64,000 nt of DNA from Acrocarpospora phusangensis (GTDB taxonomy: Bacteria; Actinomycetota; Actinomycetes; Streptosporangiales; Streptosporangiaceae), in NCBI RefSeq assembly GCF_016862995.1, contig NZ_BOOA01000009.1, positions 62,001-126,000 on the forward strand, written 5' to 3'. A program made the position numbers and the translations under genes. A model generated the notes under the pieces. That model was not told the DNA's origin. It worked only from the letters and a program-made list of their open reading frames with translations, and ran no database searches. Shown one piece after another: positions 8,481 to 15,982 of this stretch. Position 1 is the stretch's first letter; the number at the start of each line of letters is the position of its first letter.

Positions 8481-8707
8481 GACTTTCTCCTCAATTCCAC
8501 CCAAAGAAGTAAAGGGTTATACGGCCGATCATAGGGCTAAGGCGGATACCGAGGATCTATATCCCCTTTATGGTCGTTTATGTTCTTATGTCTGCTTAGT
8601 GGGCATGGCGGTGAGTAAAGAAGGATCAGCGCAATGCCGATCTCTTCTAGGTGGCGTGTGCGCCCGATCTGTGCCGGGAGCCGGAGCCGCTGCTGGGAGG
8701 AGGAATC

Positions 8708-9280
8708 ATGACAAGTCGCGTCAAGGTGGCGCTGGCGGTGGCCGTGGGGTACTACCTCGGACGGAATCACAAGCTGAAGACGGCCGTGAGCCTGGCGATG
8801 GCAGGAGCGGCCGGCCAGTTGCGGGCCCACAAGGGCAAACTGCTGGAGCAGGGCCTCAAGGTCCTCGACTCGCCGGAACTCAACGAGCTTACCGGCCGGC
8901 TCCGCCACGATCTGCGGGAGGCGGGGCGTACCGCGGCGGTGGCGGCCACCAGCAAGCAGATCAACGCACTCAGCGACAAGATCCACAGCCGGGCCGAGAT
9001 GCTGCGGCACCCGGAGGAACAGCTCAAGGCAGCAGCCGCGAAGGGTACGGAGACCGCGGAAACCGTGACCAAAGCGGCCGGTGGCACCGCGAAGCAGGCC
9101 GCCGAGACCGTGACCGAGCAGGCCGGCGGTCCGGCGAGGACCGTGACCAAGGTCGTCGGTGGACGTCGGGAGAAGGGCGACGGCCGGAAGGCGCCCGAGG
9201 AAGAAGCGGAATCGAAGACGCGGGAGGACGCCGGGACGGGCGACCGGCGGACGGAGTCCGAGCTTCGGGTATCGGGGTGA
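8708..9280 (+). CDS. helical protein resembling gas-vesicle-locus accessory gene
   Basis: 190 residues, Ala/Lys/Glu rich, mostly helical. The start MTSRVKVALAVAVGYYLGRN is followed by HKLKTAVSLAMAGAAGQLRAHKGKLLEQGLK and a long Ala-Thr-Glu-Lys tail of heptad-like repeats (residues about 105-150). GGGAGGAGGA (8695-8704) sets ATG 8708. From memory, similar genes sit in Streptomyces gas-vesicle clusters beside an SRPBCC gene (as here), where gvpY and gvpZ have no known function. No gvpA, gvpF/L or gvpK gene is present in this window, so the assignment rests on resemblance and neighbours only. The stop abuts the next start (alternative GTGA overlap at 9277). Confidence 0.5.
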   Translation: MTSRVKVALAVAVGYYLGRNHKLKTAVSLAMAGAAGQLRAHKGKLLEQGLKVLDSPELNELTGRLRHDLREAGRTAAVAATSKQINALSDKIHSRAEMLRHPEEQLKAAAAKGTETAETVTKAAGGTAKQAAETVTEQAGGPARTVTKVVGGRREKGDGRKAPEEEAESKTREDAGTGDRRTESELRVSG

Positions 9281-9285
9281 CCGGG

Positions 9286-10398
9286 ATGACACAGGACGTG
9301 AAGAGCGAGCCGGTCAAGGAGACCACGCAGGCGCTGCCGCTCAACAGGCTCGGGCACGAGGTGACCGGCCTGATGGAGGCACTCGGGCAGCGGGCGCTGG
9401 GCTCGGTGACCGGCAAGGTGACCTCGCTGACCGGACGGCTGACCGAGTACGCCGAGAGCGGGGGCAAGGGGCAGGCCGATGGGGGCGCCGGTCCCTCTGC
9501 GCCCGCTCTCGGTCGTGTCCGGCGGCTCGGGCAGATGTTCAAGGGAGCAGGAACGGCGGCCAAGGGCCTGGGACAACTGGTCAAAGGCGGCGCGCAGGCC
9601 CTGGGGCTGACCGGCGGGGGAGGCGGCAAGTCCGGAGGCGACAAGACCCGGGCGATCAACATCGTCGAGACCCTCGACGTCGGAGCCCCGGTCGACGTCG
9701 TCTACAACCAGTGGACCCGGTTCGAGGACTTCCCGACCTTCATGAAGAAGGTGGAGCACGTCAAGCAGGAATCCGACGAACAGGTCACCTGGAAGGCCCA
9801 GATCTTCTGGTCCCACCGGATCTGGAAGTCGGACATCATCGAACAGGAGCCGGACAAGCGGATCATCTGGCGGTCGCAGGGCAAGAAGGGCTACGTCGAC
9901 GGAGCGGTGACCTTCGAACCGCTCGGCTCGAACCTCACCCGCGTCGCGCTCGTGCTGGAGTACCACCCGCAGGGTTTGTTCGAGCGTACGGGGAACCTGT
10001 GGAGGGCGCAGGGACGCCGAGCCCGCCTGGAGTTCAAGCACTTCAGACGTCATGTGATGACGCAGGCGATGCTGCATCCGGAGGAGATCGAAGGCTGGCG
10101 CGGGGTGATCCACGAGGGTCAGGTCGTGGAGGAGAAGAAGGACGAGACCCGCGACAGGCCGGAAGCACAGGACGAGTCGGCCGGCGAGGGACGCGAACAG
10201 GGCGAGGGACGCGAACAGGGCGAGGGACGCGAACAGGGCGAGGGACGCGAACAGCGAGCCGAGCGAGGCCGCGACGAGCGTGAGGAAGGCCGCGACGAGC
10301 GCGAGGAAGGCCGCGACGAGCGCGAGGAAGGGCTCCAGGCGCAAGAACGCTCCGAGGACCGCGAGCCGGCCAGATCCGGAGGTTCCTCGAAGTCCTGA
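9286..10398 (+). CDS. SRPBCC (START-like) protein with repetitive charged tail
   Basis: 370 residues. An N-terminal helical part (LPLNRLGHEVTGLMEALGQR...) and a Gly-rich linker lead to an SRPBCC hydrophobic-pocket domain at about residues 124-265 (VDVVYNQWTRFEDFPTFMKK, SHRIWKSDIIEQEPDKRIIW). The last 70 residues are a low-complexity tail of four GEGREQ and three GRDEREE repeats. The ligand is unknown; SRPBCC proteins bind lipids or other hydrophobic molecules. Start ATG 9286 or GTG 9277 (overlapping the previous stop) cannot be separated. The pairing with the preceding helical gene recalls the gvpY-gvpZ pair of streptomycetes, from memory. Confidence 0.65.
   Translation: MTQDVKSEPVKETTQALPLNRLGHEVTGLMEALGQRALGSVTGKVTSLTGRLTEYAESGGKGQADGGAGPSAPALGRVRRLGQMFKGAGTAAKGLGQLVKGGAQALGLTGGGGGKSGGDKTRAINIVETLDVGAPVDVVYNQWTRFEDFPTFMKKVEHVKQESDEQVTWKAQIFWSHRIWKSDIIEQEPDKRIIWRSQGKKGYVDGAVTFEPLGSNLTRVALVLEYHPQGLFERTGNLWRAQGRRARLEFKHFRRHVMTQAMLHPEEIEGWRGVIHEGQVVEEKKDETRDRPEAQDESAGEGREQGEGREQGEGREQGEGREQRAERGRDEREEGRDEREEGRDEREEGLQAQERSEDREPARSGGSSKS
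10183..10329 (+). repeat. two in-frame tandem arrays, 18-bp x4 and 21-bp x3
   Basis: Four perfect or near-perfect copies of GGCGAGGGACGCGAACAG occupy 10183-10254. After a 12-bp break, three copies of a 21-bp unit coding GRDEREE occupy 10267-10329. Both periods are multiples of three, so copy changes keep the frame and would alter only the length of the acidic/basic tail of the SRPBCC protein. Confidence 0.9.
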
Positions 10399-10423
10399 AA
10401 TGTCATGAAGTAAGGAGTGCGAC

Positions 10424-10816
10424 ATGCCCGAGGAGTCGCGGAAGCCAAGCCCAAACCCGGCGAACTCGTCGAGCGTCGCCCACGACCAACCTCGCGAACC
10501 TCGCGAACCTCACGAACCTAGCGCGCTGGGCGAATGGGGCGATCCCGACGTTCTGCCTGACCGGGCCGAGCCCGATGTCCTGCTCGACATCCCGCAGGTC
10601 AAGGTCGACGAGATCAACCTCACCGTCGAGGACCTCCGCGCCCGAGTCTCGCTGGACGCCGAAGTCCTCGACCTCCTGCGCCTGCACGTCGGCGCGGACG
10701 TAGCCCTCGGCAAGGTAAACCAGCACGTGACCGCTGCGAAGGATTACAAACGAGTCCAGATCGATTACGTCGTCGCGGCCAAACTTCTGATCCCGCGGCG
10801 GGCAGACGAGTCCTGA
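10424..10816 (+). CDS. conserved hypothetical protein, possibly gas-vesicle-locus associated
   Basis: 130 residues. The first 45 are disordered and carry three PREPREPHEP-type triplet repeats (CGCGAACCT repeated in the DNA near 10490-10520). A compact conserved core follows: LLDIPQVKVDEINLTVEDLR, then ARVSLDAEVLDLLRLHVGAD and VALGKV. This core resembles, from memory, small proteins of actinobacterial gas-vesicle and stress loci; I cannot name the family. AAGGAGTG sets ATG 10424. It lies 25 bp after the SRPBCC gene, likely the third gene of the same operon. It converges on the hydrolase gene with 10 bp between stops. Confidence 0.5.
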   Translation: MPEESRKPSPNPANSSSVAHDQPREPREPHEPSALGEWGDPDVLPDRAEPDVLLDIPQVKVDEINLTVEDLRARVSLDAEVLDLLRLHVGADVALGKVNQHVTAAKDYKRVQIDYVVAAKLLIPRRADES

Positions 10817-10826
10817 GTCCAAGCAG

Positions 10827-11516
10827 CTATTTGGACAGATCGGTCAGGAAGCCCTCCAAGCGGTCCGCGAGTTCGCTGGTACGACTCAGCATCGGCGAAT
10901 GTCCACTCGGCATTTCATCGGCGACCAGCCCGAGCCGGTCACGAACCAGCTCACGCATGAAGTTCGCCGGGAAACAACGGTCATCCGTGCAGATCAGCGC
11001 ACGAGTCGGCACATCCGGATGCGTACGCCCCGGCCACGGCGTGATCATCGACGTATCGGCATGATCCCGCTCATGGGTCATCGCCACATCCGCGATCTCC
11101 CGGGGCACGTCCTGGAAGAACATGTCGTACACAGACTGGCTGTCTGGATCCACGCCGTCACGCTCCTGGCTTTCCCGGAGTGCGGCCTTGTGGCCGGTGT
11201 TCTCCCACCAGTCGCCCGGAGTCTCCCCCGGCCGCGGGATCATGCCCGCCACGTACACCAGCAACTCGACCGGGAGTCGCTCACAGATGAGTGGCCCGGT
11301 GAACCCGCCGAACGAGTGCGCCACCACGACGAGATCGCGCCGGTCGCCGATCGCCTGGACGGCCGCGTCCGCCAACTCCTCCAGCCCGGCCTTCTCGTCC
11401 TGGTACGGCAGATCCACCGCCACGGTCCCATGACCACGACGGCGAAGTTCCTCCTCGAGGAGCCACCAGTACCCCGGCCCCGAGCCCCCGCCGGGCAACA
11501 ACACGAAATTAGCCAT
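10827..11516 (-). CDS. alpha/beta hydrolase
   Basis: 229 residues of the small actinobacterial alpha/beta-hydrolase type. FVLLPGGGSGPGYWWLLEEE supplies the oxyanion-side loop, VVVAHSFGGFTG the nucleophile elbow (GxSxG-like AHSFGG, Ser near residue 87), ALICTDDRCFP the acid region and GHSPMLSRTSELAD the catalytic His. The substrate cannot be read; this family includes esterases and dehalogenase relatives. No signal peptide, so cytoplasmic. It is monocistronic and points away from the next forward gene. Confidence 0.85.
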   Translation of the reverse strand: MANFVLLPGGGSGPGYWWLLEEELRRRGHGTVAVDLPYQDEKAGLEELADAAVQAIGDRRDLVVVAHSFGGFTGPLICERLPVELLVYVAGMIPRPGETPGDWWENTGHKAALRESQERDGVDPDSQSVYDMFFQDVPREIADVAMTHERDHADTSMITPWPGRTHPDVPTRALICTDDRCFPANFMRELVRDRLGLVADEMPSGHSPMLSRTSELADRLEGFLTDLSK

Positions 11517-11754
11517 GACTCCCTTCTACTCCACGCCACCGACATTCCATGCCCGACCACAGCCGGCCCGCAGTGAACTGCAAGTCGGGCCTGCTGTAGT
11601 GGGGGAGTCGACGAGCAGGCGGCCGGGGGGCAGGTCACACACCTTCTCTAACGACCGTATGGCCTGCTGGAGCCGGGGGCTCAGCGTGTCATCCGTCAGA
11701 TTTCGCGGCCGGTCACCCTATTTGGGCCGACTCGATGTTCATGGAGATGCGCAC

Positions 11755-12042
11755 ATGTGGCTACGCCTGTTCCACCGCCATCGCTGGCAGGAGATCGAGC
11801 GAATCGGACTCGTCACAACCAGCTGGTGCCCCTGCGGCAAAACGAAGACGCGGCTGAACGAGGAACGTTCCAGCAGAACGCTCCCGTCCACACCCGGACG
11901 CTCGGGCAGCCACGACCACGCCCCGGCGCACACGGTCGCCGAAAAGCTGGCAAAAATTCAGAAGAATCCCCGATATCCCGAAAAATCGGGAGAAGGGCCG
12001 CCTGGAGGGGGCGGCGGCCCGGAGCGTACAGCGAGGCAGTAA
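11755..12042 (+). CDS. hypothetical small CxC-type protein
   Basis: A candidate 95-residue gene. The first 36 residues, MWLRLFHRHRWQEIERIGLV then TTSWCPCGKTKTRLNEE, resemble the N-terminus of short actinobacterial proteins with a single CxC/CxxC site; the rest is Ser/Pro/Gly rich and looks unstructured. The ATG at 11755 lacks a strong ribosome site and the C-terminal 15 codons run into repeat-derived DNA. It could equally be non-coding spacer. No function assigned. Confidence 0.3.
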   Translation: MWLRLFHRHRWQEIERIGLVTTSWCPCGKTKTRLNEERSSRTLPSTPGRSGSHDHAPAHTVAEKLAKIQKNPRYPEKSGEGPPGGGGGPERTARQ

Positions 12043-12050
12043 TTCAAGGG

Positions 12051-12247
12051 GAGCCGCCCTCGGTACGGATCCACCGCCACGTCGGGACGGTCTCGCGCAG
12101 TGAAGGTGGCCGCGTCCTCGGTGTGGAGCCACTGCCACGTCGGGACGCATCGCCCGGTGTCAGTAGCTGAAGGTGGTTGCACCTTCCGTGCGGAACACTG
12201 CCACGTCGGAGCGGTTTCGCCCGGTGTCAGTAGCTGAAGGTGGTTGC
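12051..12247 (-). repeat. about 67-bp tandem repeats copying the 3' end of the DsrE gene
   Basis: Three degenerate copies lie downstream of the DsrE stop. The 30 bases at 12218-12247, which include the stop codon and last codons of the gene, recur identically at 12151-12180, exactly 67 bp away. The TGAAGGTGG core recurs again at 12101, another 67 bp away. An older, shorter copy (58-bp step) covers about 12051-12090. On the minus strand each copy reads like the protein's end, for example SDVAVFRTEGATTFSY followed by a stop, against MWQWIGDEGATTFSY in the gene. Confidence 0.85.
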
Positions 12248-12592
12248 GCCCTCGTCGCCGATCCACTGCCACATCGGGACGGTCCCGCCCAGTTCGGCGT
12301 TCTTGATGAGGGTGTCCTTGTCGAGTTTGCGCGCGTCGAAGCAGATCGGGCAGACGAGGAAGGTGCCGCCGGCGGCCTCGTACCGGGCGACCAGGTCGGC
12401 GAGCGGCGGACAGCCCTCGCAGGCGACCCCGACGGCGACGCCCTGGGTCGCGAGCCGGGTGGCTTCCTTGGTGAGGAACATGAGGGTGGGTCGGCCCTGC
12501 TCCGCCGCGCCGACGGCCACGAGGAAGGCGATGGCGACGCGCTCGGGGTCCTCAAGACCCGTGGTCAAGCTGATGACGGCTTTTCCAGCCAT
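12227..12592 (-). CDS. DsrE-family protein
   Basis: 121 residues of the DsrE/DsrF-like fold. The N-terminus AGKAVISLTTGLEDPERVAI and LMFLTKEATRLATQGVAVGV fit the family, and cysteines occur in CEGCPPLADLV and FLVCPICFDARK. The CxxC pairs suggest sulfur handling or redox chemistry, which is known for some members and inferred here. ATG 12592 follows AAGGAGTCCCCC. Its 3' end has been tandemly duplicated downstream (12051-12247), so the stop region is the template of a repeat array. It appears monocistronic; a 15-bp minisatellite separates it from the surface-protein gene on its 5' side. Confidence 0.82.
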   Translation of the reverse strand: MAGKAVISLTTGLEDPERVAIAFLVAVGAAEQGRPTLMFLTKEATRLATQGVAVGVACEGCPPLADLVARYEAAGGTFLVCPICFDARKLDKDTLIKNAELGGTVPMWQWIGDEGATTFSY

Positions 12593-12735
12593 GGGGGACT
12601 CCTTCGAAAGATCCGGGTTTGTTGTCTGGCGACCACGATGCCCGGCACATGTGTGAAGGAGCGTGTGAGCGAATCGCGAACGTGTGAGACCTGTAGTGGC
12701 CCTCGGACCCCGAGGGCCACCGCAAGGAACTCATC

Positions 12736-12960
12736 GCGGAAGCGCGAGCCGCGGAAGCACGAACCGTGACAGCGTGAACCGTGACAGCGTGAACCGTGAC
12801 AGCGTGGGCCGCGAAAGCACGAGCCGCGAAAGCGCGAGCCGTGACAGCGTGGGCCGCGGAAGCGCGAGCCGTGACAGCGTGAACCGTGACAGCGTGAACC
12901 GTGACAGCGTGGGCCGCGGAAGCACGAGCCGTGACAGCGCGAGCCGCGGAAGCGCGAGCG
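12736..12960. repeat. minisatellite, fifteen 15-bp units
   Basis: Fifteen contiguous 15-bp units fill 225 bp without a break. Two main variants alternate irregularly: GTGACAGCGTGAACC (or ...GGGCC) and GCGGAAGCGCGAGCC (or GCGAAAGCACGAGCC). The array ends 5 bp before the stop codon of the exported surface protein gene (12966). Because 15 is a multiple of three it is open in several frames on both strands, but I find no ribosome site or protein-like start and treat it as non-coding. Confidence 0.9.
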
Positions 12961-12965
12961 ATGGT

Positions 12966-13697
12966 CTAGGAGACCGCCGTGCTCCGGCGGCGCCTGCGGG
13001 CGTTGACGCCGGCCGCCGTCGCGCCCGCCAGGCCCAGGCCGAGGTAGAGGCCGGCGCCCGAGGCCAGCGGCACCGGCGGCGGCGGGTCCAGGGTGGCGGG
13101 GCCGCACATGGCGTGACCGATGATCACGTCGCCGACACCGGCGAGCAGGCGGACGTGGATGGCGTTGACGGTCAACTGGTCGCCCGACGCGATCTGCTCG
13201 TTCAGGGTGACCGACAGGATGGGCAGCAGCGGCGGAACCTGGATGACGGTGTTCACCGCCGGGTTGGCCGCAACGGCGATCCCTCCGACATTGGCGCCGG
13301 TCAGGCTGACCGAGCCGGTGGTGGGCGAGCCCGCGGTCGCGTTGCAGGTGGCGGTGAGGGCGTCGGCGGTGATGCCGATGCCGGCGAGCGTCGCGTTCAG
13401 GTCCTCCAGCGACGCGGTGGCGCTCTCGGTTCCGATCGCGGTGTCCTGCTGGACCGAAGCGTTGAGCGTGTTCGCGTTGAACTGGTTGGCGCCGCCACCG
13501 GTGCCGATGGTCGCCACCGAATCACTGGGATCGCTCAGATTCGCATAGGGGGTGGGGCCGAATGACAGGAGCGGCAGGGTGGCGGTCACGCCGTACGCTT
13601 CCACGTCTGTGCTCGCCGAGGCGCGGTCGGCGAGCATGAGCACGCACATTCCGCTCGCCACCGTGGCCATGCACGCTCTTTTCAAGAACCTTTTCAT
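12966..13697 (-). CDS. secreted choice-of-anchor-P-like surface protein
   Basis: 243 residues. A signal peptide (MKRFLKRACMATVASGMCVL to ADRASAS) is followed by a Ser/Thr/Ala/Asn-rich beta domain. Alternating segments such as ITADALTATCNATAG, GSVSLTGANVGG and LTVNAIHVRLLAGVGDVIIG lead to a CGPATLDPPPPVPLASG linker. The C-terminus is a hydrophobic helix ending in ARRRRRSTAVS, the tripartite layout of a sorted and anchored protein. It matches, from memory, the choice-of-anchor P family, and an exosortase-like protease lies 4 kb away. That the protease processes this substrate is inference. Divergent from the LuxR-type regulator, with two dyads in the shared 257-bp spacer. Confidence 0.72.
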   Translation of the reverse strand: MKRFLKRACMATVASGMCVLMLADRASASTDVEAYGVTATLPLLSFGPTPYANLSDPSDSVATIGTGGGANQFNANTLNASVQQDTAIGTESATASLEDLNATLAGIGITADALTATCNATAGSPTTGSVSLTGANVGGIAVAANPAVNTVIQVPPLLPILSVTLNEQIASGDQLTVNAIHVRLLAGVGDVIIGHAMCGPATLDPPPPVPLASGAGLYLGLGLAGATAAGVNARRRRRSTAVS

Positions 13698-13782
13698 TGG
13701 ATCCCCTTGGGCTGTTTTTCCGCAACCGGATGTTCACCCAGGTTATGGCTGAAGGGGAATGGCAACGTCGCATATTCCATCG

Positions 13783-13836
13783 TTGCTCACTCTTCCGAGT
13801 GAGCAATGCTCGATTAATCACTCCTCGGGGTGAGTG
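13783..13836. promoter_or_regulatory. two CACTC/GAGTG dyads, candidate operator pair
   Basis: A perfect 10-bp inverted repeat, TTGCTCACTC (13783-13792) and GAGTGAGCAA (13797-13806), has a 4-base TTCC loop. A second dyad, CACTC (13819-13823) and GAGTG (13832-13836), shares its core. Their centres are 33 bp apart, about three helical turns. They lie between the surface-protein gene start (13697) and the LuxR-type regulator start (13955), so a dimeric DNA-binding protein could control both. The first dyad could alternatively act as an RNA hairpin. Confidence 0.5.
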
Positions 13837-13954
13837 TTAATTCTGAGCGCTGAGGGGCGTACCGCTAGATTGGGCACCAGCGAAGCCCCCTCCTGGCTCA
13901 TTCGTTTTAGATGCGACCAAACTGGTCATATTTCACTGTTCGCGCGAGGACAAT

Positions 13955-14632
13955 GTGCAGGAATATCGTGTCGTCGTAGTAGACGAGTCCAAGCTCACCC
14001 ACATAGCACTAAATATCGTTTTCGCGAAGTCGGGGCGATTGCGGATCATCGCCGCCGTGCCCACTGTGCACGAGGCCAGGAGCGTCATTCTCACGCACAA
14101 GCCCGAGCTGGTGCTGTGCGAGACGGACATCGGCGGCGAGAGCGGCCTCGAACTGTGCGGCTGGATCCGGCTGGCCAGCCCGTCGACCCTGCCGGTGCTG
14201 CTCAGCAGCACCAATGACGACGCCGTGGCCGTCTCGGCGATGACCTGGGGCGCCGCCGGCTACCTGCTGAAGATCTCCCCACCCGAGGACCTGATCTTCT
14301 ATCTGTACGGCGTGCTCGCCGGCCAGCAGATCATCGACGACCGCGTCACCACCCGCTCCTGGCGGTCCGGCGAGGAGAGCTCACTGGCCCGGTTCGGCCT
14401 GAGCGCCAGGGAACGGGAGGTCCTGGACGAGGTCCTCCTCGGCTACGACAACCGTTCCATCGCCCTGCGCCTGCGCATCTCCATCGACACCGTGAAAAGC
14501 CACGTCAAGGCGATTCTCAGGAAGACCGGCGCCCGCGACCGGGTGCACGTCGTGGCGATGGCGCTCGGCCGCGGCCGGGCCGACACGCTCGTGCCGGTCG
14601 GGCCGCGCCAGACGGGAGGGCACGTTGCGTAA
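13955..14632 (+). CDS. LuxR-type response regulator with degenerate receiver
   Basis: 225 residues: a receiver-like domain (1-125) and a NarL/LuxR HTH. The HTH reads LSAREREVLDEVLLGYDNRS, then IALRLRISIDTVKSHVKAIL. In the receiver the acidic pair is D10-E11 and the expected phospho-acceptor Asp is replaced by Glu56 (in ELVLCETDIGG); the conserved Lys survives in GYLLKI. It may therefore act independently of phosphorylation, or be locked active; this is inference. The GTG start is at 13955 with GAGGA just upstream. It overlaps the wecB-like gene by 8 bp, tying regulator and glycan enzyme in one transcript. Confidence 0.85.
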   Translation: MQEYRVVVVDESKLTHIALNIVFAKSGRLRIIAAVPTVHEARSVILTHKPELVLCETDIGGESGLELCGWIRLASPSTLPVLLSSTNDDAVAVSAMTWGAAGYLLKISPPEDLIFYLYGVLAGQQIIDDRVTTRSWRSGEESSLARFGLSAREREVLDEVLLGYDNRSIALRLRISIDTVKSHVKAILRKTGARDRVHVVAMALGRGRADTLVPVGPRQTGGHVA

Positions 14633-15737
14633 GCGTGTGGCGGCCGTGGTCGGAACCCGGCCGGAGGCGATCAAACTCGGCGTGGTCGTCGAGGCCCTGC
14701 ACGCCGAGCCGTGGGCCGAGGTGGCGGTCGTCGGCACCGGCCAGCACGGCGCGGTCGTCGACGACGTGCTCGCCCTGTTCGGCGCGGCCGTGGACCGGCG
14801 GGTCGCCCTTGGCGCCCCTGACGGCCTGACCGGCCTGGCCTCCGGCCTGCTCGGCGGGCTCGGCGCCGAGTTCGCGGCGCACCGGCCCGACCTGGTCCTG
14901 GTGCAGGGCGACACGACGTCGGCCCTGGCCGGGGCGCTCGCCGCGTACCTGGCGGGGGTTCCGGTCGCGCATGTGGAGGCGGGACTGCGCAGTTATGACG
15001 CGCTGCCGTTCCCGGAGGAGGCGAACCGGCGGATGATCGCCCCTCTCGCCGCCCTGCACCTGGCCCCCACCCCGCGCGCCGCCGAGAACCTGCTGGCCGA
15101 ACGCATACCGGCGGAGCAGGTCGTGGTGACGGGCAACACGGTCATCGACGCGCTGTTCCGCATGGGCGGCGGCACGCCCCGGGAACGCCCGCTGGTCGTG
15201 GTGACGGCGCACCGGCGGGAATCGTGGGGGGAGCCACTGCGCCGGGTCGCCCGGGTGGTCACCCGGCTTGCCCGTACATATCCGGACATAGATCTGCTGG
15301 TCGCCACGCACATGAACCCCGCCGTACGCGAGATCTTCGAGCAGGAGACGTACGGCCTGCCGACCATCGAGTGCGCGCCCCCGATGCCGTACCAGCAGTT
15401 CGTGCGGACGCTCACCACGGCCTCGCTGGTGATCACCGACTCGGGCGGGGTCCAGGAGGAGGCGGCCTCGCTCCGGCTGCCGCTGCTGATCATGCGGGAG
15501 ACCACCGAGCGCGGCGAGGCGCTGCACAGCGCGTCCACCCATCTGGTCGGCACCGACGAGGAACTCATCTTCAAGAGCGCCGCCGCCGTGCTCGACGTGG
15601 CCAGGCCCGGCCGCACGGCCCGTACGCCCAGACCGTGTGTGTTCGGAGACGGCAAGGCGGCTGACCGGACTGTCCGGGCTTGTGGGTGGTTGCTGGGGAT
15701 GCGGGAACGTCCAGCGGAATTTCATCCCATGGAGTGA
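14625..15737 (+). CDS. wecB: UDP-N-acetylglucosamine 2-epimerase, non-hydrolysing
   Basis: 370 residues, standard WecB/MnaA length. Motifs in order: VVGTRPEAIKL, VQGDTTSALAGA, VAHVEAGLRSYDALPFPEEANRR (catalytic acidic residues), VVTAHRRESWGEPL (conserved His) and VITDSGGVQEEAASL (UDP site). The enzyme interconverts UDP-GlcNAc and UDP-ManNAc, a precursor of teichoic-acid linkage units and surface polysaccharides. The TTG start at 14625 has GACGGGAGGG directly upstream and overlaps the end of the response regulator gene. With the nearby glycosyltransferase and exosortase it suggests a surface glycan coupled to protein sorting. Confidence 0.92.
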   Translation: MRKRVAAVVGTRPEAIKLGVVVEALHAEPWAEVAVVGTGQHGAVVDDVLALFGAAVDRRVALGAPDGLTGLASGLLGGLGAEFAAHRPDLVLVQGDTTSALAGALAAYLAGVPVAHVEAGLRSYDALPFPEEANRRMIAPLAALHLAPTPRAAENLLAERIPAEQVVVTGNTVIDALFRMGGGTPRERPLVVVTAHRRESWGEPLRRVARVVTRLARTYPDIDLLVATHMNPAVREIFEQETYGLPTIECAPPMPYQQFVRTLTTASLVITDSGGVQEEAASLRLPLLIMRETTERGEALHSASTHLVGTDEELIFKSAAAVLDVARPGRTARTPRPCVFGDGKAADRTVRACGWLLGMRERPAEFHPME

Positions 15738-15816
15738 GAGGGGAGTGTTTCCAAACGTCATTCTCGCTTGCTGTGTGACCCTCGGGTGGTCACCTCGCAA
15801 GCGGTTGGAGGCCCGG

Positions 15817-15981
15817 GTGTATTACGGAGGAAGCGGTGGCGGCTGGGGCACATTCGGCTGGGGAACTCCCCGGCTGCCCGGTACCGGCCTTCCCGTCATG
15901 TTGTTGGTCGCATTGGCCGTGGGCCTGGTCGTCGGCGGCATGATGATTGTCCGCGCGGTCCGGATGCGAAAAGCCGGATAA
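15817..15981 (+). CDS. 54-aa protein with LPGTG-TM-basic tail
   Basis: A tiny gene: GTG 15817 with GGAGG (15807-15811) five bases upstream. The product is Gly/Trp-rich (YYGGSGGGWGTFGWGTPR), followed by LPGTG, a hydrophobic helix (LPVMLLVALAVGLVVGGMMI) and a basic tail (VRAVRMRKAG). This is the exact order of a sortase sorting signal, but there is no signal peptide in this 54-residue form. A longer form from GTG 15745 adds 24 residues without an obvious signal peptide and with a cramped ribosome site. A bidirectional terminator follows at once. It may be a mini-substrate or assembly factor of the exosortase/glycan locus; no homologue is recognised. Confidence 0.5.
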   Translation: MYYGGSGGGWGTFGWGTPRLPGTGLPVMLLVALAVGLVVGGMMIVRAVRMRKAG

Positions 15982-15982
15982 C

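Noticed and set aside
12051-12247. Possible CRISPR array
   Set aside because: The units are contiguous and degenerate, with no conserved-repeat/unique-spacer structure and no cas genes.
12684-13565. Long forward open frame through the minisatellite and the antisense of the surface protein gene
   Set aside because: It is a composition shadow of the real minus-strand gene and of a 15-bp repeat; no ribosome site.
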